Numbered from the stretch's first letter, positions 1 to 9,316 are shown. The stretch is DNA of 64,000 bases from Pseudomonas sp. NFACC02 (GCF_900110765.1 NZ_FOEO01000017.1:53632-117631); one strand, 5' to 3'. Translations and numbers: made by a program. Notes: generated by a model from the sequence alone, not told the origin.

Positions 1-369
1 TGTGGCGACCCGATCGTGCGTCGACTGGGTGTGCACAAGATCATTCTGTTCGGCGGGCTGTGCGCAGCGGTCGGCATGACGGTCGCGACGCTGGTTCCGT
101 ACTGGCAAGCGGCCTTATGCGGTTATGCGCTCGTGGGGCTGGGTTGCTCCAACATCGTGCCGGTGTTCTACAGCGCGGTGGGTCGCCAGAAAACCATGCC
201 CGAAAACGTCGCCGTCCCGGCCATCACCACGCTCGGTTACATCGGTATCCTGATGGGGCCGGCCGGTATCGGATTCGTCGCCCACCTCAGCAGCCTCGGT
301 GCGGCGTTTCTGATCATCGCCGTGATGCTGCTGGGTGTCGCGGTCAGTGGTCGCTATCTGAAGGTGTAG
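1..369 (+). CDS. MFS transporter, C-terminal fragment
   Basis: The reading frame is open from the first base and ends at a TAG at 367-369, so this is the last 122 residues or so of a gene that begins before the window. It shows three to four hydrophobic segments (LFGGLCAAVGMTVATLV, AALCGYALVGLGCSNIVPV, ITTLGYIGILMGPAGIGFV, AAFLIIAVMLLGVAVSG) ending in a short cytoplasmic tail, as in the last helices of major facilitator permeases. The glycine-rich helix resembles YbjJ-type sugar or drug permeases, but the substrate cannot be read from this part. It converges with the next gene, whose stop lies two bases away. Confidence 0.75.
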   Translation, partial: CGDPIVRRLGVHKIILFGGLCAAVGMTVATLVPYWQAALCGYALVGLGCSNIVPVFYSAVGRQKTMPENVAVPAITTLGYIGILMGPAGIGFVAHLSSLGAAFLIIAVMLLGVAVSGRYLKV

Positions 370-371
370 CG

Positions 372-809
372 TCAGGCCGGAACCATCGCAAAGCCCACAC
401 CGAAGCGGTTCCAGGCATTGATGGTGGCGATCGCCAGGGTGATGTTGGCGACGTCCGTTTCGCTGTAATGCTCCAGCAGCGCTTCGTATTGATGCTGCGG
501 CGCGTGATGGATCGACAGTTGCGTGAGGCTTTCGACCCAGGCCAGCACAACCTTCTCTTTGTCGGTAAAGAACGGGGTGTCTGCCCACACGCTCAGAGTC
601 TGCAGGCGGGCTTCGGTTTCGCCAGCCTTGCGGGCGTCGTTGGCGTGCATGTTGACGCAATAGGCGCAGCCATTGATCTGCGAAGCGCGCAGGCGGATCA
701 GTTCCAGCAGCGCGTGGTCCAGGCCGGATTTGGCCAGAGCGGCCTCTAGCCCGATCATGGCCTTGTAGGCTTCTGGCGATTTCTGTGCCCAGGCGATTCT
801 CGTGTTCAT
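372..809 (-). CDS. AhpD-like carboxymuconolactone decarboxylase family protein
   Basis: A 145-residue cytoplasmic protein of the alkylhydroperoxidase AhpD core family. The diagnostic stretch is INGCAYCVNMHANDARKAGE, with the redox CxxC and the following histidine that form the proton-relay and peroxidatic site in AhpD. Family members act as thiol peroxidases or as decarboxylases of unknown substrate; the single domain here does not separate these. The length is normal for the single-domain group. The gene converges with the MFS fragment and is divergent from the hydrolase at 1069, with about 260 bp of intergenic DNA between them in which I saw no clear operator. Confidence 0.85.
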   Translation of the reverse strand: MNTRIAWAQKSPEAYKAMIGLEAALAKSGLDHALLELIRLRASQINGCAYCVNMHANDARKAGETEARLQTLSVWADTPFFTDKEKVVLAWVESLTQLSIHHAPQHQYEALLEHYSETDVANITLAIATINAWNRFGVGFAMVPA

Positions 810-1068
810 GTGTGTGGCTCCGATGAAGTCAGTGGGAAATTCGTTGGATGTGGCACTACATTACGCGTGAGCCCACGATGGCCGAATAGCCAATGGATCA
901 GGATTTTTGGAGTCCAATTGCCTGGGGTTCTGCAGGAGGGAGCTATCGCATCTCGCACCTGCGTCGTGATCTGTGAACACGCTTCATGAACCGCGCGGCC
1001 ACGCTTTGCGCCTTGCCGCTCAGGCTCAGCGATCTAGCATGGGCGCCAACCATCACAAGGAGTCATTC

Positions 1069-1944
1069 ATGTTTGCCGGATTCCAGAAAGACCAGCGTCT
1101 GGTCAACGGTGTACAGATCAGCTATCGCATCGGCGGTACCGGCCCAGGCCTGTTGCTGCTGCACGGCCACCCGCAGACACACGTGATCTGGCACAAGATC
1201 GCCGAGCGCCTGAGCCAGCATTTCACGGTGGTGGCCGCGGATCTGCGTGGTTACGGCGACAGCAGCAAGCCGCCTGCCACACCAGACCATTCCAGTTATT
1301 CCAAGCGCGAGATGGGCCGCGACATGGTCGAGTTGATGCGCGAACTGGGCCTGCCGACGTTCTCGATCCTGGCCCATGACCGTGGCGCGCGTGTCGCGCA
1401 CCGGCTGGCGCTGGATCACCCGACGACGGTCACGCGCATGGCCCTGCTCGACATCGCGCCGACGCTGGCGATGTACAGCCAGACCAATGAGGCGTTCGCC
1501 CGTGCCTATTGGCACTGGTTCTTCCTGATCCGTCCGGCCCCGTTACCGGAAATGTTGCTGGAGGCCAATCCGGAACACTACCTGCGCAGTGTCATGGGCA
1601 CCCGCAGCGCAGGGCTGACGCCATTTACTGATGAAGCCTTCGCTGAATACCTGCGGTGCGCGAGCCTGCCGGGTGCAGCGCGTGGCGTCTGCGAAGACTA
1701 TCGCGCCAGTGCCAGCATCGACCTGGAACATGATCGGGCGGACATTGAGGCGGGTCATCATCTGACGTTGCCGTTGCTGGTTTTGTGGGGTGGCGAGGGG
1801 ACGGTGGGCAAATGCTTCGAGCCGCTCAAGGAGTGGCAGAAAGTCGCCACCGACGTACGCGGCAAGCCGCTGCCGGGCGGGCATTACCTGGCCGAGGAGA
1901 TTCCGGAAGAGTTATTGGCAGAGGTGTTGCCGTTCTTGAGGTGA
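1069..1944 (+). CDS. Haloacetate (fluoroacetate) dehalogenase-like alpha/beta hydrolase
   Basis: A 291-residue alpha/beta hydrolase. The start is set at ATG 1069 because AAGGAG lies at 1057-1062, seven bases upstream; the frame is open further back but without a better site. Residues known to matter in fluoroacetate dehalogenase all have counterparts: oxyanion motif HGHPQ near 32-36, nucleophile Asp104 in HDRGAR with two arginines that bind the carboxylate, acid Asp128 in LLDIAPT, the fluoride-binding His149-Trp150 in YWHWFFL and Tyr211 in EDYRASA, and His272 in GGHYLAEE. The family cleaves C-F or C-Cl bonds of haloacetates by hydrolysis. Actual substrate is inferred; related epoxide hydrolases share the fold but usually lack the HW/Y halide pocket. 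Confidence 0.85.
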   Translation: MFAGFQKDQRLVNGVQISYRIGGTGPGLLLLHGHPQTHVIWHKIAERLSQHFTVVAADLRGYGDSSKPPATPDHSSYSKREMGRDMVELMRELGLPTFSILAHDRGARVAHRLALDHPTTVTRMALLDIAPTLAMYSQTNEAFARAYWHWFFLIRPAPLPEMLLEANPEHYLRSVMGTRSAGLTPFTDEAFAEYLRCASLPGAARGVCEDYRASASIDLEHDRADIEAGHHLTLPLLVLWGGEGTVGKCFEPLKEWQKVATDVRGKPLPGGHYLAEEIPEELLAEVLPFLR

Positions 1945-1959
1945 GACCTGGGGCGTGAT

Positions 1960-2335
1960 CTGTTTCTGGTGGCAAGCCGGCTCCCAAAGGTTTCAGGTCT
2001 GGGCATTGGTTTGTGCGTCACCCCGGATCCTGTGGGAGACGTCCGAGGTTACGAGGGTATGGGCCGCAATTCGGACGAAGGCGGTGGGTCAGTCACTGGT
2101 GATGTTGCTGACCCACCGCATTCGCCAGCAAGCCGGCTCCCACAGGTTCTGCGATCTGGACACAGGTTTGTGCATCAACAGGTTTGAAGTCTGGGCACCG
2201 GTTTGTGCGTCAACCCAGGTCCTGTGGGAGACGTCCGAGGTTACGAGGGTATGGGCCGCAATTCGGACGAAGGCGGTGGGTCAGTCACTGGTGATGTTGC
2301 TGATCCACCGCATTCGCCAGCAAGCCGGCTCACCA
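1960..2335. repeat. Tandem 192-bp repeat carrying REP sequences
   Basis: Two direct copies with a 192-bp offset, clearest from 1999 to about 2137 and from 2191 to about 2329, differing at only a few positions. Each copy carries TGTGGGAGACGTCCGAGG, then GGGCCGCAATTCGGACGAAG, and ends in TTCGCCAGCAAGCCGGCTC, the reverse form of the Pseudomonas REP GAGCCGGCTTGCTGGCGAA. Another REP tip (GCAAGCCGGCTCCCA) occurs near 1973-1987. It fills the gap between the dehalogenase and the convergent PACE gene. Short ORFs across it are repeats of one another and look non-coding. Confidence 0.85.
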
Positions 2336-2362
2336 CGGCATCTGGCCAGAATCAAAAGCCGG

Positions 2363-2860
2363 TCAGCGGGATGTGGCGCGGGTGTTGACTCGCTGGCTTC
2401 GCGCAACAACCCGCTCGCGCACCTTGTCCCACGCCATGTTGAACAGCATCGTATAAGGCAGGAATAACAGCAGCAGTCCGATATCCAGCAGGAACGCTTC
2501 CCACAGGCTGATCGACAGCCACCACGCCGCCAGCGGCACGACCGCGACGATCAAACCCGTTTCGAACGAGATGGCGTGCAGCGCGCGGGCCTTCAAGGTC
2601 ATGGCAAAGCCGAGCCGCGCCCGCAGTCGGTCGAAGCCGGCATTGAAGACCATGTTCCAGAGCATCGCCACGGTGGAAATCATCACGGTCATCGCGCCCA
2701 TTTTGCCGAGGGACTGGCCGAGGACCCAGGCCAGTCCCGGGGCAAACAGCAAGACACCGATGAGTTCGAACACCACCGCGTGCAGCGCGCGCTCTTTGAC
2801 GGATTTAGCAGGGACAGCCGACTTCGCGGCCTTCTCCCTGGACAAGGCGTTAACAGGCAT
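2363..2860 (-). CDS. PACE family multidrug/biocide efflux transporter
   Basis: A 165-residue inner-membrane protein made of two tandem bacterial transmembrane pair (BTP) units. Each unit starts with an RALHAxxFE motif (RALHAVVFELIG near 24-35 and RALHAISFETG near 92-102) and ends with a WNMVFN/FNMAWD motif, the signature of the proteobacterial antimicrobial compound efflux family (AceI, chlorhexidine/acriflavine export by proton antiport). Four hydrophobic helices are visible. Length fits the family, with a slightly longer N-terminal tail. It is divergent from a LysR gene, the usual arrangement for PACE genes, so that regulator is the likely controller (inference). Confidence 0.9.
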   Translation of the reverse strand: MPVNALSREKAAKSAVPAKSVKERALHAVVFELIGVLLFAPGLAWVLGQSLGKMGAMTVMISTVAMLWNMVFNAGFDRLRARLGFAMTLKARALHAISFETGLIVAVVPLAAWWLSISLWEAFLLDIGLLLLFLPYTMLFNMAWDKVRERVVARSQRVNTRATSR

Positions 2861-2944
2861 GACGTGTTCACTTTGTTACCGGGCAGGCGTGCATTGTCCA
2901 CGGGCGATGGACTAAAGTGAAAATCGTTGCCATCGGAAAAACCG

Positions 2945-3856
2945 ATGGATGCACGAGCGAGCGTGAGCATGAGTTATTCACCCGAAGCGCTGGAAGCGTT
3001 TTCCCAAGTGCGGGCGCTGGGTTCGTTCAGCGCCGCGGCGCGCCGTCTGGGCAAGAGTCAGTCAACCATCAGCGAGGCGATTTCCCGACTGGAAATCGAC
3101 CTGGGCGTGACGTTGTTCGACCGGTCGTCCAGGCACCCGACGCTGACCGAGGCGGGCAGGGCGCTGCAAGGACGGATCGAAGCGCTGCTGGGCGCCTCGG
3201 ACAAGCTGCGTCGAGCCGCAGCCCGTCTGGCCGAAGGCATGGAGCCACGCTTGACGCTGGTGTTGTCGGACGCCAACCAGTTCGCCGAATTCGAGGCCCG
3301 CATGGCCGAGCTCGATCAACGTTTTCCCGAGATTGAACTGGAATGCGTGTTCGCCGAACACGGTGATGCGATCAACCTGATCCAGAGCGGCCGAGCCTCG
3401 CTCGGGTTGCTGTCGGCGCAGGCAAGTTACCCGCCAGAGGTGGGTTACGCCACCATCGCCGAGCGGGCCGATTTTGGTCTGTTCGTGTCCCATACTCATC
3501 CGCTGGCCTCCGAGATGGCGGTCGACTACCCCATGCTCGCGCAGCATCGGGCGCTGCGCCTGAACACCATCGTTGATGAAAGTGTTCCCACCAATGACCT
3601 GCCCAGTGGTGCCCGTCGCAGTTGGTCAGCACCCAATTACCTGTTGTTGATGGACATGGCGGTGTTCGGGTTTGGTTGGTCGGCGCTGCCGCGCTGGCTG
3701 GTGCGTGGCTACGCACAAGGACGGCTCAAGGAGTTGCGGGTGCCGGGATGGCCACGCAGTTCGGCGGTGGATGTGATCTGGTCGCGGAAAAAGAGCCTGG
3801 GGCCAGCAGGCGCATGGTTGCTGGACACGTTGCTGGAGGGGCGAGGGGATTATTAG
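2945..3856 (+). CDS. LysR family transcriptional regulator (adjacent to PACE gene)
   Basis: A LysR-type regulator. The N-terminal winged helix-turn-helix is seen in LEAFSQVRALGSFSAAARRLG, here cut as RALGSFSAAARRLGKSQST, followed by the linker helix and a periplasmic-binding-protein-like effector domain to the C-terminus. The start is uncertain: ATG 2945 gives 303 residues and ATG 2969 (MSYSPEALEAF) gives 295, which is nearer the usual distance from the helix-turn-helix; neither has a strong Shine-Dalgarno. It is divergent from the PACE transporter with about 85 bp between them. LysR proteins typically repress themselves and activate the divergent gene upon effector binding. Confidence 0.9.
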   Translation: MDARASVSMSYSPEALEAFSQVRALGSFSAAARRLGKSQSTISEAISRLEIDLGVTLFDRSSRHPTLTEAGRALQGRIEALLGASDKLRRAAARLAEGMEPRLTLVLSDANQFAEFEARMAELDQRFPEIELECVFAEHGDAINLIQSGRASLGLLSAQASYPPEVGYATIAERADFGLFVSHTHPLASEMAVDYPMLAQHRALRLNTIVDESVPTNDLPSGARRSWSAPNYLLLMDMAVFGFGWSALPRWLVRGYAQGRLKELRVPGWPRSSAVDVIWSRKKSLGPAGAWLLDTLLEGRGDY

Positions 3857-3861
3857 GGGAC

Positions 3862-3898
3862 GACTCGCAGGAACGTTGCTTCGGCATTCCTGCGAGTC
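3862..3898. terminator. Hairpin between convergent genes
   Basis: A perfect 12-bp inverted repeat, GACTCGCAGGAA at 3862-3873 and TTCCTGCGAGTC at 3887-3898, with a 13-nt loop. It sits six bases after the LysR stop and 20 bases before the end of the convergent acid phosphatase gene. No long T tract follows on either strand, so it may end transcription in both directions weakly. Confidence 0.6.
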
Positions 3899-3917
3899 TG
3901 CTCTGTCGCTTACGTGA

Positions 3918-5642
3918 TTACGCCGGGAACCTCAGCGCATTGGTCAGATCGCCCATCGGCGCCTGGCCGCGAGCGATCATGGCGTTGTCACGCTCGACGA
4001 TGCCGTCGAGCTTTTCGAGTCCGTGGACGCGGGTGATCAGGCGCAGGATGGAGGCCGTGTCATAGACCGTATGGTCGACCGTGCCTTTACGGGCGAATGG
4101 CGAAATGACAATCGCCGGAATGCGTGTCCCAGGGCCCCAACGGTCGCCCTTCGGCGGTGCGACGTGATCCCACCAGCCGCCGTTTTCGTCGACAGTGACG
4201 ACGATCACCATGTTTTTCCATTGCGGACTGTTACGCAGCATCTTCACGGCGCGGTCGATGTGTCGGTCCCCGGCCGCGACGTCAGCGTAACCCGCGTGCA
4301 TGTTCAGGTTGCCCTGAGGCTTGTAGAAGGTTACCGCGGGCAGTTTGCCCGCCTCGACATCGGCGAAGAACTTGTTGGTACTGGAATCGTCGCCCAACCC
4401 GCCATCGCGCAGGCGTTTGTTGCGCTCCTCGCGGTTCTCCGGGCCCAGACGCTTGAAATAGTTCAGCGGCTGGTGGTGGTACTGGAAGTTCGGGATCTTG
4501 GGGATGCCCGCCGAATCCTTGTACTCGTCCAGCGTGACTTGCCAGGCGCCGGCGTACCACGCCCAGTCGACATTCTTTTTCGTCAGCTTGTCGCCGATGT
4601 GGTCATGGGTTTGCGGCACCAGCATGTTGGCCAGGTTGGGTTGCGAATAGTCCGGCTTTTCCTTGTCACGCAGCCAGGTCGGCCAGTATGGCGGTGCCAT
4701 GGTATTCACCGCGTACCCGTCCGGGGTCAGCAGGCTGGGCCCAAATTGCGGTGGACCGTCCATGGCGCTGGCCGGGGACTTTTCCAGCGGCTTGAGACGG
4801 GTTTCCAGCGGGTCGTTGCTTTCCAGCGTGGCAATCTGCGACTTGGCGGGCGAGTTGGCGGCGTCAGGGTAAAACGGCACCTTGGCCGAAACCAGGTACT
4901 GGTGATTGAGGAACGAGCCACCGAAAGCGCCCTGAAAGAAGTTGTCGCACAGCACGAACTCCCTGGCGACGTCCCACAAACGAAGGGAATACTGGGTCTG
5001 CCCATAGTGGCCCATGGTCAGGCTGCCGGAGTCGGCCCATGCCACGAAGCCGTCATTCTTGCCGCCGTTGATCTGCATCTGGTTCTGATAGAACACATGC
5101 CAGAGGTCGCGGGTGACAAGGCCCAACGGCAAGTCTTCCCCGCTGGGCCCTTTGAGGGCATACGGTGCGTTGGGCAGGTTTTCCTGATACTGAACGCCGG
5201 TGGCGTAGGTCACGCCATCGATGCTCTGCGGGCCGATCTGGCAGACACCGCCCCAGCATTGCGGCAGTTTGTCGAGCACGGAGCCGTTGCGATCGCGCTG
5301 CCGGTAGTCCTCCGGCTTGACCGCAGACAAAGGTTTTTCCACACCGGGAAAGTTGGCGAACAGGTTGTTGAAACTGCGGTTCTCGCCATAGATCACCACG
5401 ATGGTCTTGACGTTGTCCTGCAGGGCCTTGTCCAGCTCAGGACCACTGAGCACGGTTTCAGGGGCGGTGGACTTGCCATCGCCCGGCATTTCGCTGGCGG
5501 CCACGACACTGCTCAACGTAGCGCCAGCGCCCAGTACGGCAACGCCGCCGAGGAAACGACGGCGGCTGGTATCGGCGGGGGAATCAACAGGGTGATCGGC
5601 AGCGGACGGCTTGTTGGGGTCTTGTTGTTTGTCGCTCATCAC
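3918..5642 (-). CDS. Tat-exported acid phosphatase / phosphoesterase (AcpA-type)
   Basis: A 574-residue member of the phosphoesterase family that includes Francisella AcpA and bacterial phospholipases C. A twin-arginine signal SRRRFLGG at residues 26-33 followed by a hydrophobic stretch ending around [10 protein letters not shown] indicates folded export to the periplasm. The catalytic region starts with [17 protein letters not shown] near 85, and the C-terminal metal/phosphate residues are in [16 protein letters not shown] and [15 protein letters not shown]. Family enzymes hydrolyse phosphomonoesters or phospholipids; the lack of a C-terminal PLC repeat domain favours acid phosphatase. It appears to be a single-gene unit, with about 140 bp before the convergent end of the upstream gene on the same strand. 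Confidence 0.88.
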   Translation of the reverse strand: MMSDKQQDPNKPSAADHPVDSPADTSRRRFLGGVAVLGAGATLSSVVAASEMPGDGKSTAPETVLSGPELDKALQDNVKTIVVIYGENRSFNNLFANFPGVEKPLSAVKPEDYRQRDRNGSVLDKLPQCWGGVCQIGPQSIDGVTYATGVQYQENLPNAPYALKGPSGEDLPLGLVTRDLWHVFYQNQMQINGGKNDGFVAWADSGSLTMGHYGQTQYSLRLWDVAREFVLCDNFFQGAFGGSFLNHQYLVSAKVPFYPDAANSPAKSQIATLESNDPLETRLKPLEKSPASAMDGPPQFGPSLLTPDGYAVNTMAPPYWPTWLRDKEKPDYSQPNLANMLVPQTHDHIGDKLTKKNVDWAWYAGAWQVTLDEYKDSAGIPKIPNFQYHHQPLNYFKRLGPENREERNKRLRDGGLGDDSSTNKFFADVEAGKLPAVTFYKPQGNLNMHAGYADVAAGDRHIDRAVKMLRNSPQWKNMVIVVTVDENGGWWDHVAPPKGDRWGPGTRIPAIVISPFARKGTVDHTVYDTASILRLITRVHGLEKLDGIVERDNAMIARGQAPMGDLTNALRFPA

Positions 5643-5786
5643 GGCTCCTGCGGCGGCATTAGAGATGTTACCAATTATGTCGAAGGAGCCTAATCTTGCA
5701 ATGTGACATTAATGCGACAGCTTGAGACGGCGGGTCTAGAGCGATTTCAGGACGTCCAGGCAGCACACTTCATCGCTCGGGTTCTG

Positions 5787-6560
5787 TCACCGCTGCGCCG
5801 CCGGCTGGTCCGGCGGCAATCCCGAGACGGTGTTGTACCGGCTCATGATCCGGTCGATCTCGCCGGACATGCGCATCCTCAGCAAGATCCGCATCAGCCG
5901 CTGCGCGGGAATTTGCGCGTCGTTGCGCACGATGCAACCCACCGGCTGCTCGTCGAGAACGGCGATGCCGCGCAGCTTCTGATTCTCGGGCAGGTTGCGA
6001 TTGAACCAGTCCAGCGACCATTGACTGCCCACGGCGTAGCGGTAGCGGTGAATCTGCAGTTTCTGCAGCACCTGGACTTCGCTGCGCGCGTCATCACGCT
6101 TCAGGCGATGGCTGTCGAAAGCGGTTTGCAGGGTGGGGTAGGCGTAACCAAGCACGGTCCCGATGGTTTCATCGGTCAGGGTGTCCGGGGCTCTGGGCGT
6201 GGCGTTATCCGGCGTGCTGATCAAAAGATCACGCTGGATGAGCAGCGGCAGACTCCAGGTGTAATCGCCGGACAGATTGGGCATCCATGATTGCGCGGCG
6301 TAACAGCGCACATCGATACCGCCGCGCTCGAGCGTTCGCTGCACGCGCTGAACCGGGATCACGCGATATTCCGCCGTCAGGTTTGCCTGCGCCGCCATGC
6401 TTTGCATGATGTCGAAGAGGATGCCGCCGGTGGGTTGGTGGTCGTCGAGTTGCACCAGTGGCATCGACCACGCATCGGCGATGGAAAACCTTAACGGCGC
6501 TTCCTCCGCTACAACGAACCCACTTATTAGCAAAAAAGCGCTCAATGTCAGCAACCGCAT
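5787..6560 (-). CDS. Periplasmic solute-binding protein (SBP_bac_3-like)
   Basis: A 257-residue protein with a clear Sec signal peptide (MRLLTLSAFLLISGFVVAEE). The mature part has the arrangement of family 3 extracellular solute-binding domains: a first lobe around LRFSIADAWSMPLVQLD, a central DIMQSMAAQANLTAEYRVIPV, and a second lobe with TIGTVLGYAYPTL. No permease or ATPase gene is adjacent, so it is an orphan receptor; such stand-alone Pseudomonas proteins are often annotated as ABC transporter substrate-binding. The ligand is unknown. The gene is divergent from dnaX, with about 150 bp of intergenic DNA between the two starts. Confidence 0.8.
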   Translation of the reverse strand: MRLLTLSAFLLISGFVVAEEAPLRFSIADAWSMPLVQLDDHQPTGGILFDIMQSMAAQANLTAEYRVIPVQRVQRTLERGGIDVRCYAAQSWMPNLSGDYTWSLPLLIQRDLLISTPDNATPRAPDTLTDETIGTVLGYAYPTLQTAFDSHRLKRDDARSEVQVLQKLQIHRYRYAVGSQWSLDWFNRNLPENQKLRGIAVLDEQPVGCIVRNDAQIPAQRLMRILLRMRMSGEIDRIMSRYNTVSGLPPDQPAAQR

Positions 6561-6713
6561 GAGGTCCCTCGGTCTGAGCCGTATGCTATTGGGCAGTGAT
6601 GGCAGTCTAGCGGCAGATTGTTTATATGCGCGCGTTCATATTGCCCGGATGCAATTTTGGCCCCGCTCCGCTAGCATTAGCGGTCTTCCGCAACCCAGTC
6701 GCGACGGTTTTCA

Positions 6714-8873
6714 ATGAGTTATCAGGTTCTTGCACGTAAATGGCGTCCGCGCTCGTTCCGCGAAATGGTCGGCCAGACCCATGTGCTCAAGGCCTTGATC
6801 AACGCGCTGGACAGCCAGCGCCTGCACCATGCCTATTTATTCACCGGCACGCGCGGCGTCGGCAAGACCACGATCGCGCGCATCATCGCCAAATGCCTCA
6901 ACTGCGAAACCGGTATTACGTCCTCGCCCTGTGGTGAGTGCTCGGTGTGCCGCGAGATTGACGAAGGTCGCTTCGTTGACCTGATCGAGATCGACGCCGC
7001 GAGCCGCACCAAGGTCGAAGACACCCGTGAGTTGCTGGACAACGTGCAGTACGCGCCCAGCCGGGGCCGCTTCAAGGTCTACCTGATCGACGAAGTGCAC
7101 ATGCTGTCCAGTCATTCGTTCAATGCCTTGCTGAAAACGCTGGAAGAGCCACCGCCCTACGTCAAGTTCATCCTGGCAACCACCGATCCGCAGAAGCTCC
7201 CGGCTACGATTCTGTCGCGCTGCCTGCAGTTCTCCCTGAAAAACATGACGCCGGAGCGCGTGGTCGAGCACCTGACCCACGTCCTGGGCGCTGAAAACAT
7301 CCCGTTCGAAGACGATGCGCTGTGGCTGCTCGGCCGTGCCGCCGACGGTTCGATGCGGGACGCCATGAGCCTGACCGACCAGGCGATCGCGTTCGGCGAA
7401 GGCAAGGTGCTGGCCGCCGATGTGCGGGCAATGCTCGGCACGCTGGACCATGGTCAGGTGTACGACGTGCTCACGGCCCTCATTGACGGCGATGCGCGTT
7501 CCTTGCTGGAAGCCGTGCGTCACCTGGCTGAGCAGGGGCCGGACTGGAGCGGTGTGCTGTCGGAGATCCTCAACGTGTTGCATCGCATTGCGATTGCCCA
7601 GGCGTTGCCGGAAGGGGTCGACAACGGTCACGGTGACCGGGACCGCGTACTGGCGCTGGCCCAGGCACTGCCGGCCGAGGACGTGCAGTTCTATTACCAG
7701 ATGGGCCTGATCGGTCGCCGCGATCTGCCTTTGGCGCCTGACCCCCGTGGTGGCTTCGAGATGGTGCTGCTGCGCATGCTGGCATTCCGTCCGGCCGACA
7801 GCGATCACGCGCCGAGACAGCCGTTAAAGTCAGTGGGGATCAGCCCGGCCACGGTTGATTCCCAGACAACGGTGGCCGGTGCGGCGCCTGTTGCAACGGC
7901 ACCTGCAGCGGCTACGGCAGCCCCGGCGCCTGCTCCCGTTCTGGAAAAGCCTGCGCCTGCAACGCCACCCGTGCCCGCTTATGCGCCTGCGCCGGTCGCC
8001 GAAGTGACCGCGCCAACGCCGGTCGACGATGTTGACCTGCCCTGGAACGAGCCTGAGGCGGCACAGCCGGTCAGCGAGCCTGAGCCCGAGCCGGTTCCAG
8101 CCTCTGTTGTCGAAGACATCCCCGAACCGGTCCTTGACACCGTGGGCGAGCAACCCGAGCTGACGCCGATGCCGACACCGGCACCTGCGAGCCCGGTGCC
8201 GGATGCCCCGGAAGTCGAATCTCGGGAACACATTCAGGCGGCCACCGAGGTCGTCACTCCGGCGATGCTCGAACAGGTGCCCGACGCCGCGCCGTATGTG
8301 CCCGCGCCGATGGACCGTGACGACGAACCGCCACCCGATGACGATTATTACGAGCCGGACGTGGACCTCGATCCGGCGTCGTTCGCCTATCTCGATGATC
8401 TGGCTCACGACACGGCCGAGGCGGTGGAGAAAGAGCCCGAGTTGTTGCCGGCGGCCAAGCCGGCGACCGGCCTTGCCGCCGACTGGCTCGAGCTGTTCCC
8501 GAAATTGCCGATTTCCGGCATGACCGGCAGTATCGCCGCCAACTGCACCCTGATTTCCGTGGAGGGCGACAACTGGTTGCTGCACCTGGATCCGGCTCAT
8601 AGCGCGCTGTTCAACGCGACGCAGCAGCGCCGCCTGAACGATGCACTGAACCAATATCATGAACGCACCCTCAACCTGACTATCGAGCTGATCAAGCCCG
8701 AACAGGAAACCCCGGCTCAGGCGGCCGCGCGTCGGCGTGCCGATCGCCAGCGCCAGGCCGAGGCGTCGATCCATGCCGATCCGTTCATCCAGCAAATGCT
8801 CGAACAGTTTGGCGCGAGGATCCGTGAGGATACGATTGCTCCCGTGGATGCTCCGGTTGTACAGACTTCTTAA
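6714..8873 (+). CDS. dnaX: DNA polymerase III subunits gamma and tau
   Basis: The clamp-loader ATPase of the replicative polymerase, 719 residues. Visible features are Walker A GTRGVGKTT at 45-53, the four-cysteine zinc module CLNCETG...SPCGECSVC at 61-79, Walker B LIDEVHML at 124-131, and the sensor SRC motif at 168-170. After residue 370 comes a long Pro/Ala/Glu-rich linker (about 370-570) and then the tau-specific C-terminal domain that binds DnaB and the polymerase alpha subunit. I did not find an obvious A-rich slippery heptamer where E. coli makes gamma by frameshifting. ybaB and recR lie downstream, as in most gammaproteobacteria. Confidence 0.97.
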   Translation: MSYQVLARKWRPRSFREMVGQTHVLKALINALDSQRLHHAYLFTGTRGVGKTTIARIIAKCLNCETGITSSPCGECSVCREIDEGRFVDLIEIDAASRTKVEDTRELLDNVQYAPSRGRFKVYLIDEVHMLSSHSFNALLKTLEEPPPYVKFILATTDPQKLPATILSRCLQFSLKNMTPERVVEHLTHVLGAENIPFEDDALWLLGRAADGSMRDAMSLTDQAIAFGEGKVLAADVRAMLGTLDHGQVYDVLTALIDGDARSLLEAVRHLAEQGPDWSGVLSEILNVLHRIAIAQALPEGVDNGHGDRDRVLALAQALPAEDVQFYYQMGLIGRRDLPLAPDPRGGFEMVLLRMLAFRPADSDHAPRQPLKSVGISPATVDSQTTVAGAAPVATAPAAATAAPAPAPVLEKPAPATPPVPAYAPAPVAEVTAPTPVDDVDLPWNEPEAAQPVSEPEPEPVPASVVEDIPEPVLDTVGEQPELTPMPTPAPASPVPDAPEVESREHIQAATEVVTPAMLEQVPDAAPYVPAPMDRDDEPPPDDDYYEPDVDLDPASFAYLDDLAHDTAEAVEKEPELLPAAKPATGLAADWLELFPKLPISGMTGSIAANCTLISVEGDNWLLHLDPAHSALFNATQQRRLNDALNQYHERTLNLTIELIKPEQETPAQAAARRRADRQRQAEASIHADPFIQQMLEQFGARIREDTIAPVDAPVVQTS

Positions 8874-8940
8874 TGACCGCAAGGCGCTAAGCTGATTTAG
8901 CGTCGCGCAATGACCCCATCGACTTTCGAGGAGAATTCCC

Positions 8941-9267
8941 ATGATGAAAGGTGGCATGGCTGGCCTGATGAAGCAGGCCCAGCAAATGCAGGAAAAAATG
9001 GCCAAGATGCAGGAAGAACTGGCCAATGCCGAAGTGACCGGCCAATCGGGCGCAGGCCTGGTGAGCGTGGTGATGACCGGTCGTCACGACGTCAAGCGCA
9101 TCAGCCTGGACGACAGCCTGATGCAGGAAGACAAGGAAATCCTGGAAGACCTGATTGCCGCCGCCGTTAACGACGCCGTGCGCAAGATCGAAGCGGCCAG
9201 CCAGGAAAAAACCGCCAGCATGACCGCCGGCATGCAACTGCCGCCCGGCATGAAGCTGCCGTTCTGA
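8941..9267 (+). CDS. YbaB/EbfC family nucleoid-associated protein
   Basis: A 108-residue DNA-binding protein of the YbaB/EbfC family, which forms dimers shaped like tweezers and is nearly always encoded between dnaX and recR. The N-terminus [20 protein letters not shown] is followed by the long helix [15 protein letters not shown] and the beta core [20 protein letters not shown], both typical. GAGGAGA at about 8930-8935 upstream supports ATG 8941; the second ATG at 8944 is also possible. It is probably co-transcribed with dnaX (67 bp gap), and a strong terminator follows. Confidence 0.95.
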   Translation: MMKGGMAGLMKQAQQMQEKMAKMQEELANAEVTGQSGAGLVSVVMTGRHDVKRISLDDSLMQEDKEILEDLIAAAVNDAVRKIEAASQEKTASMTAGMQLPPGMKLPF

Positions 9268-9290
9268 TCGAGCGGGTTTGCTGCACCCGA

Positions 9291-9316
9291 ATGCCAGGCC
9301 AAGTGCCTGGCATTTT
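9291..9316 (+). terminator. Rho-independent terminator after ybaB
   Basis: A 9-bp stem ATGCCAGGC (9291-9299) and GCCTGGCAT (9305-9313) with a 5-nt loop, followed by TTTCG. It lies 24 bases beyond the ybaB stop and separates dnaX-ybaB from the reductase gene. Confidence 0.8.

Noticed and set aside
1955..2467. Two or three open frames across the tandem REP repeat
   Set aside because: They repeat each other because the DNA is duplicated, and none has a ribosome site or family features.
4023..5693. 556-residue open frame antisense to the acid phosphatase
   Set aside because: Same reason; the phosphatase on the other strand has all family motifs and a Tat signal.
6561..6713. Possible 4.5S RNA gene upstream of dnaX
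   Set aside because: I looked for the conserved GGAAGGGAGCAGCC core of SRP RNA and it is not there.
6714..8873. Programmed frameshift signal in dnaX
   Set aside because: No A-rich slippery heptamer with a following hairpin was seen near the end of the gamma-equivalent region.
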